IMG/VR virus record: IMGVR_UViG_3300044837_000077
Location: 1 to 64,000 of that record
Length of the DNA: 64,000 bases
Source: a virus
Direction: 5' to 3' (one strand)
This document shows positions 25,665-35,087 of this stretch, piece after piece. Each line of letters opens with the position of its first letter. Positions within the stretch are counted from its first letter, which is position 1. A program made the position numbers and the translations under genes. The notes below the pieces were generated by a model. That model was given only the letters and a program-made list of their open reading frames with translations. It made no database searches and was not told where the DNA came from.

Positions 25665-26570
25665 ATGAAGACTATTCCAGGTCCGCTGCAGGCTCACCTT
25701 AACGGCGATACGACGACGCTCGCGCTGTGCTGGGCGATCCTGAAACGTAACGGCGATTATATCCGTGGTACGACGCACGATCGCGACGTTCCGGTTGCCT
25801 CGGGTATTTACGCTGGAATATACGAGGCAAGCTCCAACATCACGCCGTCTAACGTCAAAAGCAATAGCGACCTGGCGGTCGATAATCTCGACATAGCCGG
25901 CGCGTGGGCTGATAACACGATACGTGTCGACATCACGCGCGCCGACATCGAGGCGCGGAACCTCGACTTTGCTTCCGTTCGGACGTTCTTCGTGAACTGG
26001 GCTGCGCCTGACGATGGACAGGTTCCGATGCGGAGCGGGTTTTTAGGTCCGATCACCTACGATTCGAACGGCGGTTATAGCACCCAGGTTCGTGGGCTTG
26101 CGCAATTGCTCCAGCAAAACATTGTGCAGACGTACTCTGACCGATGCATAGTGAAACGCTTAGGCGATGCGCGCTGCGGGGTCGACGTGGCGTCGCTGTC
26201 GATCGCGGCGACGGTGATGACGGTCGTCTCGCGGCGGGAGTTCATCGTCAGTGGGATCGGCGCGCAACCCGCCGGGTACTTCTCGCTCGGCAACCTGACC
26301 GGTCTGACGGGTGACAACATCGGGTTCCTGCGTCAGATTCGACTTGACGACGTCTCGTCGGAGACGGGGCACCTGAGTCTGTTCGAGCCTTTCCCGGAGG
26401 ATATTCTTGTCGGTGACACGTTCACGATGTCTCCGGGCTGCGATCGCCTTTTGCAGACGTGCATCACGAAATTCGACAACCTGCGCAACAACCGCGCCTA
26501 TGGCGTCCTGATCCCGGGCATCGACCTGTTGCTCGCAGGTCCTGCCGGCCAGATGTCGACGCCGTCATGA
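25665..26570 (+). CDS. DUF2163/BR0599-family tail-tip protein
   Basis: A 301-residue protein of the phage/GTA family with DUF2163 N-terminal and BR0599 C-terminal parts. LALCWAILKRNGDYIRGTTH and IYEASSNITPSNVKSNSDLA mark the N-terminal domain. DRCIVKRLGDARCGVDV and SPGCDRLLQTCITKFDNLRN carry four conserved Cys that could bind a metal or Fe-S cluster, as in related tail-tip proteins. Final NNRAYGVLIPGIDLL is typical. In GTAs this is part of the hub beneath the distal protein. Confidence 0.87.
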   Translation: MKTIPGPLQAHLNGDTTTLALCWAILKRNGDYIRGTTHDRDVPVASGIYAGIYEASSNITPSNVKSNSDLAVDNLDIAGAWADNTIRVDITRADIEARNLDFASVRTFFVNWAAPDDGQVPMRSGFLGPITYDSNGGYSTQVRGLAQLLQQNIVQTYSDRCIVKRLGDARCGVDVASLSIAATVMTVVSRREFIVSGIGAQPAGYFSLGNLTGLTGDNIGFLRQIRLDDVSSETGHLSLFEPFPEDILVGDTFTMSPGCDRLLQTCITKFDNLRNNRAYGVLIPGIDLLLAGPAGQMSTPS

Positions 26571-27013
26571 CGCCCGTGTCCAAGGAATCACTCATCGCGG
26601 AGGCGCAGCGCCTGGTCGGCGTCCCGTTCGTTCACCAGGGGCGCAGCGTTCATGGGGTGGATTGCATCGGGGCGATCGCGCTCGCAGCGATCAACGCGGG
26701 GCTCGACCCCGAGCAGGCGACGGGCCTGAAGGACACGCGAGATTACGAACGTACGACGACGTCTGAGATGCTAGACAAGATGAGTCGCGTGTGCATCCGC
26801 GTACGACAGGCCGAGCCTGGACTTCTCGTGTTGTTCAGGTTCCCAGAAGAGAAGCACCCGCAGCACTTCGCCATACTGACGGACAGGCGCACGATCGTCC
26901 ACGCCGATCAGAAGCAGGGACGCGTCGTCGAGCACGGGTACCGGGGACAGTGGCTGCGCTGGACGCATAGCCTGTGGCGCATACCCGGGGTGACGTATGA
27001 CGCCGCACCGTAA
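26567..27013 (+). CDS. NlpC/P60 tail-tip peptidase
   Basis: A 148-residue NlpC/P60-type cysteine peptidase. GVPFVHQGRSVHGVDCIGAI carries the catalytic Cys, and PQHFAILTDRRTIVHAD the His. In phages and GTAs this gene between DUF2163 and hub encodes a peptidoglycan hydrolase helping tail penetration. It has an ATGA overlap with the upstream gene. No signal peptide, consistent with virion incorporation. Confidence 0.88.
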   Translation: MTPVSKESLIAEAQRLVGVPFVHQGRSVHGVDCIGAIALAAINAGLDPEQATGLKDTRDYERTTTSEMLDKMSRVCIRVRQAEPGLLVLFRFPEEKHPQHFAILTDRRTIVHADQKQGRVVEHGYRGQWLRWTHSLWRIPGVTYDAAP

Positions 27014-27485
27014 CCTCGCCGCGTTCGTGCGGTGGTTCTGCGAGATGCCGCTTGTGCGGCTGATGCCGCCCGACGCGGTCATCGCTCGTTTCACGGGACA
27101 ATCGATCGCGCCTGCCGAGTCGCCCGCGAACGTCATCGGCACAATCCTTCACCGCGATGGCGCGTACCAGGCCGAGATGTTCAGTTTCGCGGCGACGCAG
27201 CGCGGAGGGTCATTCGCCGAGCACCGGCACCCAGACGTCGATAGCGTAGAGCTTTACTTAAGCGGCGACATTGAGTTCAACGTCCTCAGGCGCGGACGCA
27301 ACGAAACCTACCGTGGACGCCGCAACTCTCCCCTCTGGATCGCTGCCGAGGATTTCCACGGCGGGAAGATTGGTCCGGCCGGCGCCGCGTTCGTCTCACT
27401 GCAGCGCTGGCGAACCGGAACGGCGACGTCGAGTATCGGGCACAACTGGATCGGCGATCCACACGAGACGGCGACGAAACCATGA
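26997..27485 (+). CDS. Cupin-like protein in the tail-tip operon
   Basis: A 162-residue protein overlapping the NlpC/P60 gene by 17 bases. FAEHRHPDVDSVELYLSGDI looks like cupin motif 1 (two His, then Glu, then Gly), and a later AAEDFHGGKIG segment could supply the second His. Cupins bind metals or sugars; here the role could be structural. The function is not known to me and the fold call is tentative. Confidence 0.5.
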   Translation: MTPHRNLAAFVRWFCEMPLVRLMPPDAVIARFTGQSIAPAESPANVIGTILHRDGAYQAEMFSFAATQRGGSFAEHRHPDVDSVELYLSGDIEFNVLRRGRNETYRGRRNSPLWIAAEDFHGGKIGPAGAAFVSLQRWRTGTATSSIGHNWIGDPHETATKP

Positions 27486-30400
27486 GCAACGCCGGTCAAG
27501 CTGCGCTAATTATCATCGGCGCCGTCGCCGGCTATTTTCTCGGTCCGGCCGGAAGTGGCGCGACGTACGCATTATTGGGTGCTGCTCTCGGCTCTGCGGC
27601 TGGTCAGGCTCTGTTTCCTACAGTGCTTCCGCCAACCACTGGACCGCACATCGGTGATAAACAGACGACGACGTCTGCGCTGGGCGACCCCGTCATCATC
27701 GGTTACGGAACGTTCATGTCATCGGGGACCGTGAATTTCCTGGGCGAGTTGATCGAGACGCCTACGACGACGACGCAGGGCGGATCGGGCGGACCGGTCC
27801 AGACATCGACGACGTTCAGTTACACGCAGTCGATCGGTATCGGCCTGTGCGAGACGACGAGCATGAACGGCGTCAACGTGCCCATCATAGGCATCCAGCG
27901 GGCGTGGGAGAACGGCGAACTCGTCTACGATACTCGAGCGCAGCAACCGGGCGAGTCGGACGCTGACTATACGAAGCGCGTGGCGTATTCAGTGAAGTAC
28001 GCCGGCACGTTCGTGCTCTACTTGGGAACGGAGGATCAGGAGCCTGATCCCACGATCGAGCTGCAGCAGGGCGCCAACGCGCCGTTCTTCAGGGGGATCG
28101 CCTACGTCGTGTATCCCGACCGTGTGCTTCGCAGCGACCAGGGTATACGGCACCCGACGTTCAAGTTCGAGATACTCAAAGCTGCGACGTTTGCACCAGA
28201 GGTGATTTTTCCGACGTTTCTGACTGGCGCCCATAACGCGAGCCTGCAGATCAATATGCTGGCTTCCGACCTAACGAATGGCCGCTACTACGTGTTCGAC
28301 GGGTCCGGCGCAATCCTCGGGTTTAACATGCTCAATAACACTCAGTTCGCTGAGAACGACGCGCTTCCCGAATATGCTTCACTGGGTGGCGTCAGTCTCG
28401 CCGTCGCACCCGACGGATTCTTGTTAGCTACGTGGTTTAACAGCGGGTCGACTGCCGTGATCGTCAGGCTCGATCCACTGACGCTCGCTCTTGCGGGTGG
28501 ACCCGCAAGTTACGATCCCTATGGCGTCGATTGGCAGAGCTATGCGACGGCTACGGTTAACTTCGGGATGGGCCCGACGTATATCTTAGCGGCGGTCGGT
28601 CTACTCAAACATATCAACCTGACGGACTGCGTGTCGCTTACTAATATCGCGACTTACGCGTTTACGAATTCTCCGAGCATCGCGGCGGCCCCTAACGAGT
28701 CGGGTAGCGCCGTGTTCTGGGTCATCTCGAACACCCCCTCGTCGGGACCGACGGGTGGCAACGTCGCGGTCAACAAGCTCACCGTCGGTACCGGTAGCGT
28801 CGCAGTGAACGTGGTGACGCACACCTTCGCCCCCGCGGAGTTCGACCCTCTCTGGACCTGGGTTGGCGGCATCGGCGATATGCTCGTCGATCCCAGCGAC
28901 GGGCACGTCATGTTTCGTGTGACCGGCAACGGATCGGGTGCGACGAACACGGCTTACATCTTGAAGTTCAACGGCAACACCGGCGTGATCGACTGGACCA
29001 CTCCCGTTTCTACGGGTCCAAACTACAACTACGCGACGAGTCAGAATCAGATCGCGAATAATACCTGGTGGCTGGCCGATAACCCACCGGGTCTTTCTGG
29101 CTACTACCGCATCAACGTCGTGACTGGTGACATCACGGTCGTGAGCCTGTCATCGATGGGTGCAGGCTCGCAGGTCGGCGCCACTGTGACCGCCTCGTGC
29201 CTGAGCGGCGGGGCCATCCTGGCGCCTCTCACGGGCGGCCCGCCGGGTAGCTCGCCGGGCTGGACGCTGCTCTTGCCTGAGGCGGCAACGCCGGGCAAAG
29301 TTCTTATTTCCGACATCGTCGCCGACCTGTGCGCGCGGTCAAACGCGCCCCACGACACATCGGCGATGGGAACGGAGACGGTCGACGGCTATATGATTGC
29401 GAGTACGCCGATGACGGGTCGCGACGCGATGGTGCCCCTGCGCTCGGTGGGCTTCTTCGATTCGTGCGAGACGGGTGACACGATACGGTTCGTCAGGCGC
29501 GGCGGTGCGCCGGCGCTCACCCTCGTTACCACGGACCTGGGCGCATACGAGACGGGCACGTCCACCGATCCTGCCCCGGCTAACGCGGTCGCCACGCAGA
29601 TGGAATCGGATCTTCCCTTCCAGCTTCGCCTCTCATATACGTCGCCCTCGCGAGATTACCAGCCCGGGCAGCAGCTCTCCCTCCCGCGTTTCGACACGAT
29701 GTCGGACCAGCTGACGGACGTTCAGCTCGGCGGCGTGTGCCTCGACGACGACCAGGCGATCCAGGTTGCCGAGATCCTATGGAACGACGCGTGGGCATCC
29801 GATCACACCTACACATTCGCGGTCGATCAAAGCAAGGCGGCGCTCGAGCCGACCGACGTTGTGCTCGTCCCGATGGTTGATACACTCATGCGCGTGCGCA
29901 TCGTCTCGATAGACGACGCGTCCCAGATCCTGCGCTCGCTGACGGCGGTGAGCGACGACGACGGTAACTACGTCTCATCAGCGATAGCCGCTCCTGTCCC
30001 CTACAAGGTGACGATGCGCTTCTACGCCGGAAGCGCCCTGATACTGATTGACGCTCCCTTGCTCTTAGACTCGAACGACACGGGCCGAACGAGCGCGCCG
30101 CTCTATTCGGTCGTCTATCCGACCAACACGGATACGTGGACGGGCGCGGCGGTCCTGGAGTCCAACGATTCAGGTGCGACGTTCACGAACGTGGCGACGG
30201 CGACCGGGGCACCGGCGACCGGGCAGGCGACGACGGCCCTGGGCGATGTGGCTAATCCGTTCCTGACCGATGTCACGAACAGCGTGACGGTCAAGATGCA
30301 GCCCGGGTCGACGCTGCCGGCGTCTGTGACGACGGCGCAGCTCCTGAACGGGGCCAACGGAGCCGCCCTCATCAACGCGGACGGAAGCGTCGAGATATTC

Positions 30401-31003
30401 CAATTCCGTGACGTGGCCGTCGTCAGCTCTGACACGGTGACGCTCTCCTATCTGCTGCGCGGTCGGCGCGGCAGCGATGAGATGACCGGCGGGCACTCGA
30501 TCGGCAATCGTTTCGTCATGCTCAATGTGCCGGGTACGGTGCAGAAGACGAACATCGCCATCACCGATCTGAATTCGTCGCTGCTGTGGAAGGCGGTCGG
30601 CTCTCGCGACACGATAGCGAGCGTCCCCACCGTCCCTTTTACGACCATCGGCCGTTCGTTGATGCCGCGCGCCCCGTGGAACACGCGCACCAGCCTGTCG
30701 GGGTCCGACATCCTGATCGACGCCGACCGGCGATCGCGCATCGAGAACGACACGTCGATCAGCTTCGCGAGTCCGACACTCGCGCTCAACGAGGACAGCG
30801 AGGCGTACCAGGTCGATGTCTATTCCGGCAGCAGCCTCGTCAGGACGCTTAGCGGGACCGCGCTTCCAATCACCTATCCGGCCGCCGCAGTCACCGCCGA
30901 CTTTGGCAGCACGCCAGCTACGCTGAAACTCGCGGTCTATCAAATGTCGGGCGAAGTTGGCAGGGGCTTCACCCATCTAGTTACAGTAGGAGTGCCGACG
31001 TAA
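27482..31003 (+). CDS. Tail hub / host-specificity protein (GTA gp15-like) with insertion
   Basis: An 1173-residue tail protein. Residues 1-240 are the family N-terminus (hydrophobic Gly/Ala segment, then IGDKQTTTSALGDPVIIGYG and GIQRAWENGELVYDTRAQQP). Residues about 600-1173 are the hub C-terminal part (LISDIVADLCARSN, RDAMVPLRSVGFFDSCETGD, LRLSYTSPSRDYQPGQQLSL, YLLRGRRGSDEM). Between them, about residues 245-600, is beta-rich sequence with repeated 'W/Y..DG..G' units (YVFDGSGAILGFN, GGIGDMLVDPSDGHVMFRVT), resembling a beta-propeller. It may act in receptor binding. The gene overlaps its neighbours by 1-4 bases. Confidence 0.8.
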   Translation: MSNAGQAALIIIGAVAGYFLGPAGSGATYALLGAALGSAAGQALFPTVLPPTTGPHIGDKQTTTSALGDPVIIGYGTFMSSGTVNFLGELIETPTTTTQGGSGGPVQTSTTFSYTQSIGIGLCETTSMNGVNVPIIGIQRAWENGELVYDTRAQQPGESDADYTKRVAYSVKYAGTFVLYLGTEDQEPDPTIELQQGANAPFFRGIAYVVYPDRVLRSDQGIRHPTFKFEILKAATFAPEVIFPTFLTGAHNASLQINMLASDLTNGRYYVFDGSGAILGFNMLNNTQFAENDALPEYASLGGVSLAVAPDGFLLATWFNSGSTAVIVRLDPLTLALAGGPASYDPYGVDWQSYATATVNFGMGPTYILAAVGLLKHINLTDCVSLTNIATYAFTNSPSIAAAPNESGSAVFWVISNTPSSGPTGGNVAVNKLTVGTGSVAVNVVTHTFAPAEFDPLWTWVGGIGDMLVDPSDGHVMFRVTGNGSGATNTAYILKFNGNTGVIDWTTPVSTGPNYNYATSQNQIANNTWWLADNPPGLSGYYRINVVTGDITVVSLSSMGAGSQVGATVTASCLSGGAILAPLTGGPPGSSPGWTLLLPEAATPGKVLISDIVADLCARSNAPHDTSAMGTETVDGYMIASTPMTGRDAMVPLRSVGFFDSCETGDTIRFVRRGGAPALTLVTTDLGAYETGTSTDPAPANAVATQMESDLPFQLRLSYTSPSRDYQPGQQLSLPRFDTMSDQLTDVQLGGVCLDDDQAIQVAEILWNDAWASDHTYTFAVDQSKAALEPTDVVLVPMVDTLMRVRIVSIDDASQILRSLTAVSDDDGNYVSSAIAAPVPYKVTMRFYAGSALILIDAPLLLDSNDTGRTSAPLYSVVYPTNTDTWTGAAVLESNDSGATFTNVATATGAPATGQATTALGDVANPFLTDVTNSVTVKMQPGSTLPASVTTAQLLNGANGAALINADGSVEIFQFRDVAVVSSDTVTLSYLLRGRRGSDEMTGGHSIGNRFVMLNVPGTVQKTNIAITDLNSSLLWKAVGSRDTIASVPTVPFTTIGRSLMPRAPWNTRTSLSGSDILIDADRRSRIENDTSISFASPTLALNEDSEAYQVDVYSGSSLVRTLSGTALPITYPAAAVTADFGSTPATLKLAVYQMSGEVGRGFTHLVTVGVPT

Positions 31004-33024
31004 TGGGCAACAAGAGTCTCCCGACAATCGCATCGGGACAGCTTCAACCGTATCAGACGTCTAACGACGCGGACGACGCGCTCGATCTAGCGTTTTCCGA
31101 CCTGCTAACGGTCGATATGTCGAGTGGCGACCACGCGCTCACCAGTGCCGAATTTACGCGAGCGGTCTGTTTTGCGACTACGGGTAACTCCGTGTTGCGT
31201 ACGCTGACTATTCCCGCGACGAAGAGTCTGTTCATCGTTAATAACGGCGGTAGCCATGCACTCAACGTGACTCGTGGTTCTACGACGGTATCGCTGATTG
31301 CTGGCGACGTCGGCCTTTTCTACACAGACGGCACGACCAACGGGCTGTTATCGCTTGGCGTCAGCGGCGGCGGTGGTGGCGCGGCAGGCGGCGACCTTGC
31401 CGGGACGTATCCCAACCCGACGATCAAGACTTCCGTAGCGCTCGGCGGTTCTCCGACTACCACGACGCAGTCGCCTAGCGATAACTCGACCAAGATTTCG
31501 ACCACGGCTTTCGTGACGGCGGCGATAGCCGCCATCGTGGGAGGAGTGGTTTATAAGGGAACATGGAACGCCACCACGAATAGCCCAGCGATCACCTCGG
31601 GTTCCGGCACCCTAGGATGGTTCTACAAGGTGGCCACGGCAGGCACCACGACCGTTGATGGCAATTCGTCCTGGATAGTCGGAGACATCCTTCTATTTGA
31701 CGGCACCGCCTGGGATAAGCTCGACGGTAACCCGGGCGAAGTGATCAGCGTCGCGGGCCGCACTGGAGCGGTCACCCTGGCAGTAGGCGACGTATCGGGC
31801 GCCGCGCCGCTAGCTAACCCGACGTTTACTGGCGATCCGCAGGCGCCCACTCCTTCACCCGGCGATAACGATACCTCGATCGCCACGACTGCTTTCGTCA
31901 CTGCAGCTATCGGCAGCGGGGCGCCTCCCTCAGGCTCTGCCGGCGGCGATCTGTCGGGCACGTTCCCGAATCCCACGGTGGCAAAAGTGAACGGCGCCAT
32001 CGTGCCCACGAGCGCAGTCGCTGTGGCGAGTAACGGAAGCGCGCAGTTGATCGCCGCGACTACGACTGGATCTGGTAGCACGGTGGTTCTCGCGACCGGA
32101 CCGACGCTCACTAACCCTATCGTTGGCACGCAGTCGCCTGGCGATAACTCCACCAAAGCGGCGAGCACCGCTTATGCCGATGCGGCAGTCGCGGCAGTAG
32201 TTGGTGGAATGGTGTTCAAGGGAACATGGAACGCCACGACGAACTCGCCGACTATCACCTCTGGTTCGGGCACGCTCGGCTGGTTTTACAAGGTCGCGAC
32301 CGCGGGAACGACGACCGTAGACGGTAACTCGTCTTGGATCATTGGCGACCTGTTGCTCTACGACGGGTCAGCGTGGCTCAAGATCGACGGGAACACGACC
32401 GAGGTCACGAGCGTCTTCGGTCGGGTAGGCGCCGTGGTGCTGGCACTGACTGATATTCCGGCGCAGGCCGACGGGACGATCCTAGCAAACATCTCTGGCG
32501 GTTCGTCGACCCCGCTGGCCGACACGCTAACCGCGATCCTCGACCACGTCATGGGATCGACGCGCGGCATGATCTTGTACCGCGGCGCGTCGGCCTGGGC
32601 AGCGCTGGCGGCGGGTACGGCGGGACAGTTCTTGCAGACGCAAGGGACCAGCGGAGATCTGTTGTGGGTGAGCGAGCCGTATGTTGTCAGCGGCTACTTT
32701 TCGGGCATGCCTACGGCTTCCGCGAGCAAGGTGCTCCTATCTGTCCCCATCACGCAGGCGGTCACGTTCGCGGCGAACTTCGCGGGCTGCTACATGAAGC
32801 TGCGCGGTACGACAGCGACCGCATCGACAGCTGTTGATATCCAAAAGAATGGCTCCAGCATCGGCACTGCAACGTTCGCTATCAGCGGCAGTTCGGCCAC
32901 GTTCACATCAACCGGTGGGTTAGCGCAGTCGTTCGCGGCAGGTGATCTGTTTGCGCTGGTCTTACCGGCTACGCCGGATGCGACTGCCGATAATATGGGC
33001 TGGGCCTTCACGAGCACACGCTGA
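31003..33024 (+). CDS. Tail fibre with internal duplication
   Basis: A 673-residue fibre-type protein: Gly/Ser/Thr-rich, with GGDLAGTYPNPTI and GGDLSGTFPNPTV repeats and several QSPGDNSTKAASTAYADAAV-type segments common in phage fibres. A block of 61 residues (FKGTWNATTNSPTITSGSGT, then LGWFYKVATAGTTTVDGNSS) occurs twice. The C-terminal 110 residues (VSGYFSGMPTASASKVLLSV...) look like a knob domain. It begins one base before the end of the hub gene, as expected for an adhesin. Confidence 0.75.
   Translation: MGNKSLPTIASGQLQPYQTSNDADDALDLAFSDLLTVDMSSGDHALTSAEFTRAVCFATTGNSVLRTLTIPATKSLFIVNNGGSHALNVTRGSTTVSLIAGDVGLFYTDGTTNGLLSLGVSGGGGGAAGGDLAGTYPNPTIKTSVALGGSPTTTTQSPSDNSTKISTTAFVTAAIAAIVGGVVYKGTWNATTNSPAITSGSGTLGWFYKVATAGTTTVDGNSSWIVGDILLFDGTAWDKLDGNPGEVISVAGRTGAVTLAVGDVSGAAPLANPTFTGDPQAPTPSPGDNDTSIATTAFVTAAIGSGAPPSGSAGGDLSGTFPNPTVAKVNGAIVPTSAVAVASNGSAQLIAATTTGSGSTVVLATGPTLTNPIVGTQSPGDNSTKAASTAYADAAVAAVVGGMVFKGTWNATTNSPTITSGSGTLGWFYKVATAGTTTVDGNSSWIIGDLLLYDGSAWLKIDGNTTEVTSVFGRVGAVVLALTDIPAQADGTILANISGGSSTPLADTLTAILDHVMGSTRGMILYRGASAWAALAAGTAGQFLQTQGTSGDLLWVSEPYVVSGYFSGMPTASASKVLLSVPITQAVTFAANFAGCYMKLRGTTATASTAVDIQKNGSSIGTATFAISGSSATFTSTGGLAQSFAAGDLFALVLPATPDATADNMGWAFTSTR
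31549..32396 (+). repeat. Intragenic direct repeat in fibre gene
   Basis: Two copies of about 183 bases, at 31549-31731 and 32214-32396. The proteins are over 85% alike by eye, but many third-codon positions differ. That suggests an old duplication held at the protein level, rather than a recent copy. Confidence 0.85.
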
Positions 33025-34025
33025 TGACAGACTTCGCCCCGCACACACTGACTAACAACTATTCGACGTCTCCGTACCTTGCGCATGCGTCGGATTCTGA
33101 TATCAATTTCCACGCTTTCCACGCTTTTGATGGAAACCTAAGCGTTCCATGGGCGGGGGATACCGCTGGCGTCGGATGGCTCGGGATCGATTTAGGATTG
33201 GGACTTGCCCCTTTTGCGCCGCGTAACATGTCGAGCAATACGGCGCCCAGTCCCTATGTGGCGTCTGCGTCAAGCGTATACGACGCCACCAATACTGCTG
33301 CTTGGCACGCGTTCGACGGGATCACTACTGGCTTCGGTACTTATTGGTTAGGGACAGGCGCTGGCGTCGATTGGTTGGAACTCGATTTGGGTTCAGGTAC
33401 CACGAAAATCCTCGGGGTGTACGACGTACAGATTATGACGCTAGCATTTCCCGGTGAAGCGCCGAAAAACTGGACGATGCAGGGATCGAACAATGGCAGC
33501 ACCTGGACCACGGTCGACACGCGAACTAACGAAACGTCATGGGGGCCTGGCGAGATCCGCTCATACACGGCCGCGACACAGACGACGGCCTATCGTTATT
33601 TCCGCTTGAACATCACCGCCAACAACGGAGATCCGTACACAAATGTTGATGAGCTATGGCTCTATGAAGCCGGAACGAGTCCCGGTGTAGGCGCTTACTC
33701 GCAACAACTCGGCAGTTACGCGATTAAATTCGATACATCGGGTACCACTAACGTCAATTCGGCGCCCAAAAGCTGGACCGTAGATGGCTCCAATGACGGC
33801 AAGACCTGGACCACGGTCGATACTCGCACCAGTGAAACGTCTTGGACGAGCGGGCAACTGCGCACCTACACCTGCGGCAGCCCGAGTGGCACCGCGTTTC
33901 GATTTTGGCGGATCAATATCACCGCGAACAACGGCAATTCGACGAACACCACGATTGGCGAGTTATATCTATACACGCCGGTTTCGGTGGCCGCTACGCA
34001 GCCCGTTATTTTCACGGCAACCTAG
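33024..34025 (+). CDS. Discoidin (F5/8 type C)-like adhesin
   Basis: A 333-residue protein of discoidin-like sugar-binding modules. It has a partial N-terminal repeat (NNYSTSPYLAHASDSD, FHAFDG), a full central module (APSPYVASASSVYDATNTAA, WHAFDG, NWTMQGSNNGSTWTTVDTRT, YRYFRLNITANNG) and a C-terminal part-module (SWTVDGSNDGKTWTTVDTRT, FRFWRINITANNG). The first and last parts could complete one another, giving two domains. It is the last gene of the tail/adhesin block, overlapping the fibre gene by a base. Carbohydrate binding is inferred. Confidence 0.75.
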   Translation: MTDFAPHTLTNNYSTSPYLAHASDSDINFHAFHAFDGNLSVPWAGDTAGVGWLGIDLGLGLAPFAPRNMSSNTAPSPYVASASSVYDATNTAAWHAFDGITTGFGTYWLGTGAGVDWLELDLGSGTTKILGVYDVQIMTLAFPGEAPKNWTMQGSNNGSTWTTVDTRTNETSWGPGEIRSYTAATQTTAYRYFRLNITANNGDPYTNVDELWLYEAGTSPGVGAYSQQLGSYAIKFDTSGTTNVNSAPKSWTVDGSNDGKTWTTVDTRTSETSWTSGQLRTYTCGSPSGTAFRFWRINITANNGNSTNTTIGELYLYTPVSVAATQPVIFTAT

Positions 34026-34035
34026 GGAGAAGCGT

Positions 34036-34209
34036 GTGACTGATTTCGAAAAGCAGGCCGAGGCAGCGCTGGCCAAGGAAACGCTGAAGGCAAAGAGTTG
34101 GTGGGCGACGAACCGCGAGGAAGCGATCGCGCTTATCTGTATAGCGCTCGCAGTAGGACTCTTGCTGGGGACGCTGGTCGGCTACCTACTGCGCGGGCCG
34201 CACGCGTGA
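34036..34209 (+). CDS. Small single-pass membrane protein before endolysin
   Basis: A 57-residue protein: a charged N-terminus (VTDFEKQAEAALAKETLKAK) then one membrane helix (AIALICIALAVGLLLGTLVG). GTG start with AGGGAGA upstream. The stop overlaps the endolysin GTG. It may serve in lysis (holin or antiholin-type), but one helix and position are the only evidence. Confidence 0.65.
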   Translation: MTDFEKQAEAALAKETLKAKSWWATNREEAIALICIALAVGLLLGTLVGYLLRGPHA

Positions 34210-34757
34210 TCCTGGCCAGCGACATCATCGACGGCATCCTGGCGCGCGAGGGACTCAAGTTCACCGACCGGCCCGACGATAAGGGCGGTCCCACCTTTTG
34301 CGGGATCACACTGGCCACGCTGCGCGCTTGGAGGGCGCCAGCCGCGACTTCGGTTGATGACCTTAAATCGCTGGACCCGCAGACGGTGCGCTCCATCTAC
34401 CAGCACATGTATGTGACTGCGCCCGGATTCGGCCAGATCGCCGACCAGGCGCTGCAAGCGCTCGTCGTCGACGCAGGCGTACAGCACAGTCAGGAGGAGG
34501 CCGCCAAGATGGTCCAGCGGGCCGTCGGGGTCATCGTCGACGGGCATTTGGGCGCGGTGTCACTCTCCGCGATCAATTCTCACGAGGCGACGTCGCTGCG
34601 GATGCTGGTGTGTGGCGCCCGAATCCGTCTTTACGGCGCGTTGGTCGCGCACGATCCAAAGCTCACCCTGGCGCGTGCCGCCGGGTACGAGCTCCAAGCC
34701 GACAACGCCTTAGGCTGGGCCAACAGAATCGCGCAATTTGTTGAGATAATTACGTGA
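34206..34757 (+). CDS. Endolysin, GH108 muramidase
   Basis: A 183-residue lysozyme of the GH108 family with a C-terminal peptidoglycan-binding_3-type part. IIDGILAREGLKFTDRPDDK, then GGPTFCGITLATLRAW, matches the family start; the Glu in REG is the expected catalytic acid. QIADQALQALVVDAGVQHSQ and later AVGVIVDGHLGAVSLSAINS are also typical. No signal sequence is seen, so release would need a holin. GTG start in GTGA overlap. Confidence 0.87.
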   Translation: MILASDIIDGILAREGLKFTDRPDDKGGPTFCGITLATLRAWRAPAATSVDDLKSLDPQTVRSIYQHMYVTAPGFGQIADQALQALVVDAGVQHSQEEAAKMVQRAVGVIVDGHLGAVSLSAINSHEATSLRMLVCGARIRLYGALVAHDPKLTLARAAGYELQADNALGWANRIAQFVEIIT

Positions 34758-34783
34758 ACCACGGCAAAGCCGGCCTGCGAAAA

Positions 34784-34811
34784 AGACGCTATAAAGCAGC
34801 GTCTATTTTAC
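34784..34811 (+). terminator. Hairpin with short U-run between endolysin and holin candidate
   Basis: AGACGCT (34784-34790) pairs with AGCGTCT (34798-34804), with a 7-base loop, followed by ATTTTAC. The stem is short and the U-run weak, so partial termination or mRNA processing is as likely as full termination. Confidence 0.4.
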
Positions 34812-34823
34812 AGACGGTGCCGC

Positions 34824-35063
34824 ATGAAAATAGTCTATCGCTACCTCGTCGACCATCTCACCAAAGCGCTCGGCGCGCTCGGCACGGCCATTATGGGACT
34901 CGCCTTGCTCGATCCGGCCACGGTTCACCAAGCGGCGGTGACGTATCTGGGCGACAAATCGTTGCCGAAGATCGGCATAGCTCTATTTGTTATGGTCATC
35001 TTTCGGGGCTGGTATACGGGGAACAAGGCCAAGCAGTCTCAGGCTGCCCCGCCAACAGCGTAG
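34824..35063 (+). CDS. Holin-like small membrane protein
   Basis: A 79-residue protein with two hydrophobic stretches (ALGALGTAIMGLALLDPAT and PKIGIALFVMVIFRGWYTG) and a polar C-terminus. Size, topology and place after the endolysin fit a class II holin. I do not recognise a specific holin family. Confidence 0.6.
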   Translation: MKIVYRYLVDHLTKALGALGTAIMGLALLDPATVHQAAVTYLGDKSLPKIGIALFVMVIFRGWYTGNKAKQSQAAPPTA

Positions 35064-35087
35064 CGACGAAGGCGTGGGTAGTAGCCC

